64,000 nucleotides of DNA from RGZA01 sp964568585. Lineage in GTDB: Bacteria > Pseudomonadota > Alphaproteobacteria > UBA9219 > RGZA01. Where the stretch lies: positions 19,873 to 83,872 of the forward strand of contig CAZMQI010000006.1 in the NCBI GenBank assembly GCA_964568585.1. Direction: 5' to 3'. Under the pieces are notes generated by a model. It did no database searches. It was not told the DNA's origin and saw nothing but the letters and a program-made list of their open reading frames with translations. Shown here piece by piece: positions 62,684 through 64,000 of this stretch (positions are counted from its first letter, which is position 1; every line of letters starts with the position of its first letter). Both the position numbers and the translations under genes were made by a program.

Positions 62684-63553
62684 ATGCTTAATCCTGTGTC
62701 ATTTTCGTCATCAAAATCCGGAACGCGTCTGCTTATACTTGGCGGTGTGCATGGCAATGAAATCTGTGGCCCTGCGGCGATTGAAAAGATTCTCGCCCGT
62801 TTTAACTCCGGCGACATCAAAGTCGATGCTGGCCGCGTGACATTTGTTCCCGTGTGCAATCCGCGTGCTTATGCTGAAAACAAACGCTTCATCGATCGCA
62901 ATTTGAACCGCGCCATGGCCAAACGCGCCGAACCAAAGGCATATGAAGAATTCCTGATGAATGAGTTGACGCCATTGCTGGAAGATTGCGATGTGTTGCT
63001 TGATATCCATTCCTACCGCGCTGGCGGGCCAGCCTTTGCATTCAGAGGGGATGATCATTTGCGTGACCGCGAAGAACCCTTCATCGCCGCGCTTGGCCTC
63101 AACCACGTCATTTATGGTTGGTCGGAAGCCTATGCCGCCAGCGGCGTGAAGATTGACCCGATTGAATCGGTTGGCACAACCGAATATGCACGCAGCAAAG
63201 GTGCTATCGCCACCACGGTTGAATGTGGCCAGCATCTGGATGCCAGTGCGGTGCCTGTCGCCATCCGTGCGATTGAAGGCGCACTGTTGAAATGTGGTAT
63301 CGCCAAACTAAACGTGCCAGCGGATGAAGACAAAATGCGCCGTACGCGCATCAAACAATTGGTTTATAAGCAACGCAATGGTGTGTTTGCACAGCCTTGG
63401 AAGCATCTAGATGAAATCGCTGCGGGTACTGTCGTTGCAAGTTTTGATGATGGTGAAAAAATCACCGCACCATTCAGTGGCCGCATTGTATTGCCGCACG
63501 CCGATTGCCCTGTTGGGCAGGAATGGTTTTATCTAGGCGTTGATGAAACTTAG
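62684..63553 (+). CDS. Succinylglutamate desuccinylase/aspartoacylase family protein
   Basis: The 289-residue zinc carboxypeptidase-like enzyme has LGGVHGNEICGP (His23, Glu26) and LLDIHSY (His109) as metal ligands, and VECGQHLD as the likely catalytic Glu. Substrate is unknown; family members hydrolyse N-acyl amino acids. It converges on dapD, whose product pathway uses succinylated intermediates, but that is only proximity. Confidence 0.87.
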   Translation: MLNPVSFSSSKSGTRLLILGGVHGNEICGPAAIEKILARFNSGDIKVDAGRVTFVPVCNPRAYAENKRFIDRNLNRAMAKRAEPKAYEEFLMNELTPLLEDCDVLLDIHSYRAGGPAFAFRGDDHLRDREEPFIAALGLNHVIYGWSEAYAASGVKIDPIESVGTTEYARSKGAIATTVECGQHLDASAVPVAIRAIEGALLKCGIAKLNVPADEDKMRRTRIKQLVYKQRNGVFAQPWKHLDEIAAGTVVASFDDGEKITAPFSGRIVLPHADCPVGQEWFYLGVDET

Positions 63554-63562
63554 TGACGAGGC

Positions 63563-64000
63563 TTAGTCTCGCAACAATTCGTTAATCGATGTCTTCGAAC
63601 GCGTCTTTTCATCCACGCGTTTCACAATCACCGCGCATGACAGGGATGGACCAGCCGAACCATCTTTCAGCGGTTTACCCGGCAATGATCCCGGAACAAC
63701 CACCGAATAGCTCGGCACGCGGCCCATGAAAATCTCGCCGCTTTCACGGTCAATGATTTTGGTTGATGCGCCAAGGAACACGCCCATCGATAATACCGCG
63801 CCTTTTTCAACAATCACGCCTTCGGCAACTTCGCTGCGTGCGCCGATGAAGCAATCATCTTCAATAATAACCGGATTGGCTTGAAGTGGTTCCAAAACGC
63901 CGCCAATACCAACGCCGCCTGACAGATGTACGTTGCGTCCGATTTGGGCGCATGACCCAACGGTGGACCATGTATCCACCATCGTGCCTTCGCCGACATA
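63563..64000 (-). CDS. dapD: Tetrahydrodipicolinate N-succinyltransferase, partial
   Basis: The visible C-terminal 145 residues have the left-handed beta-helix hexapeptide repeats of DapD (VDTWSTVGSCAQIGRNVHLSGGVGIGGVLEP, IIEDDCFIGARSEVAEGVIV) and the C-terminal GKPLKDGSAGPSLSCAVIVKRVD block. It adds succinate in lysine/diaminopimelate synthesis. The frame stays open to the end of the window, so the N-terminal half is missing. Confidence 0.94.
   Translation of the reverse strand, partial: YVGEGTMVDTWSTVGSCAQIGRNVHLSGGVGIGGVLEPLQANPVIIEDDCFIGARSEVAEGVIVEKGAVLSMGVFLGASTKIIDRESGEIFMGRVPSYSVVVPGSLPGKPLKDGSAGPSLSCAVIVKRVDEKTRSKTSINELLRD

Noticed and set aside
1..64000. tRNA, rRNA, CRISPR, transposon or prophage signals
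   Set aside because: None found by reading: no cloverleaf with CCA-like end, no regularly spaced repeats, no transposase or integrase motifs, and no inverted repeats bounding a gene.

Overview
The window reads as chromosome of a motile alphaproteobacterium of moderate GC content. The flagellar regulators FlbT and FlaF, a carboxyspermidine-type polyamine route, paired phasins, ClpS-ClpA, an mreBCD-mrdA cluster and a SUF operon with an Rrf2 regulator all point to that class. The order cannot be fixed from the sequence alone. No tRNA, rRNA, CRISPR array, insertion sequence or prophage was recognised. Gene density is high and strand switches are frequent.

Bases 1-14,700 are a late flagellar locus. 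Two flagellin genes (4436-5266 and 6655-7485) encode the same protein and seem identical in DNA except for two silent changes near the stop. They bracket flbT-flaF. A hook operon (flgE-flgK-flgL) on the minus strand continues into a SAM methyltransferase and a TPR/glycosyltransferase protein. A second TPR/glycosyltransferase protein and a small FlaG-like protein lie on the other side of the flagellins. Sigma-54-type promoters (GG-N10-GC) precede flagellin 1, flbT-flaF and flgE. Both flagellin leaders contain a hairpin with the same loop on unrelated stems, a plausible target for FlbT or a similar RNA binder. Together these suggest a locus for making, modifying (glycosylating and perhaps methylating) and post-transcriptionally controlling flagellin. 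This is the most interesting part of the window.

Bases 14,700-20,100 hold a DMT transporter, a PagL-like lipid A deacylase, aminopeptidase N and a family 9 glycosyltransferase. Bases 20,100-27,220 are a SUF iron-sulfur operon (regulator-sufB-unknown membrane protein-sufC-sufD-sufS-sufU-sufT-sufA) with a palindromic operator just before the regulator. Bases 27,400-34,900 carry xseB-ispA-tlyA, a D,D-carboxypeptidase with a SPOR domain, a phasin, clpS-clpA and a small unknown gene overlapping clpA.

Bases 34,900-51,100 are housekeeping: yebC, a phosphohexomutase, a HerA-like ATPase, a hydroxyacid dehydrogenase, murJ-trpS, lgt-MidA-pgeF, a UbiK-like protein, ybjN, proC, a TetR regulator, a second phasin, csaA, folB and an EnvZ/OmpR-type two-component system. 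Bases 51,100-64,000 hold mreB-mreC-mreD-mrdA (no rodA), rpe, rsmB with a divergent SDHAF4-like gene, both carboxyspermidine pathway genes, a membrane protein, recX, a small unknown gene, an aspartoacylase-family gene, and a dapD gene cut by the window end. Starts were moved from the longest frame where a Shine-Dalgarno sequence or family length argued for an internal codon.
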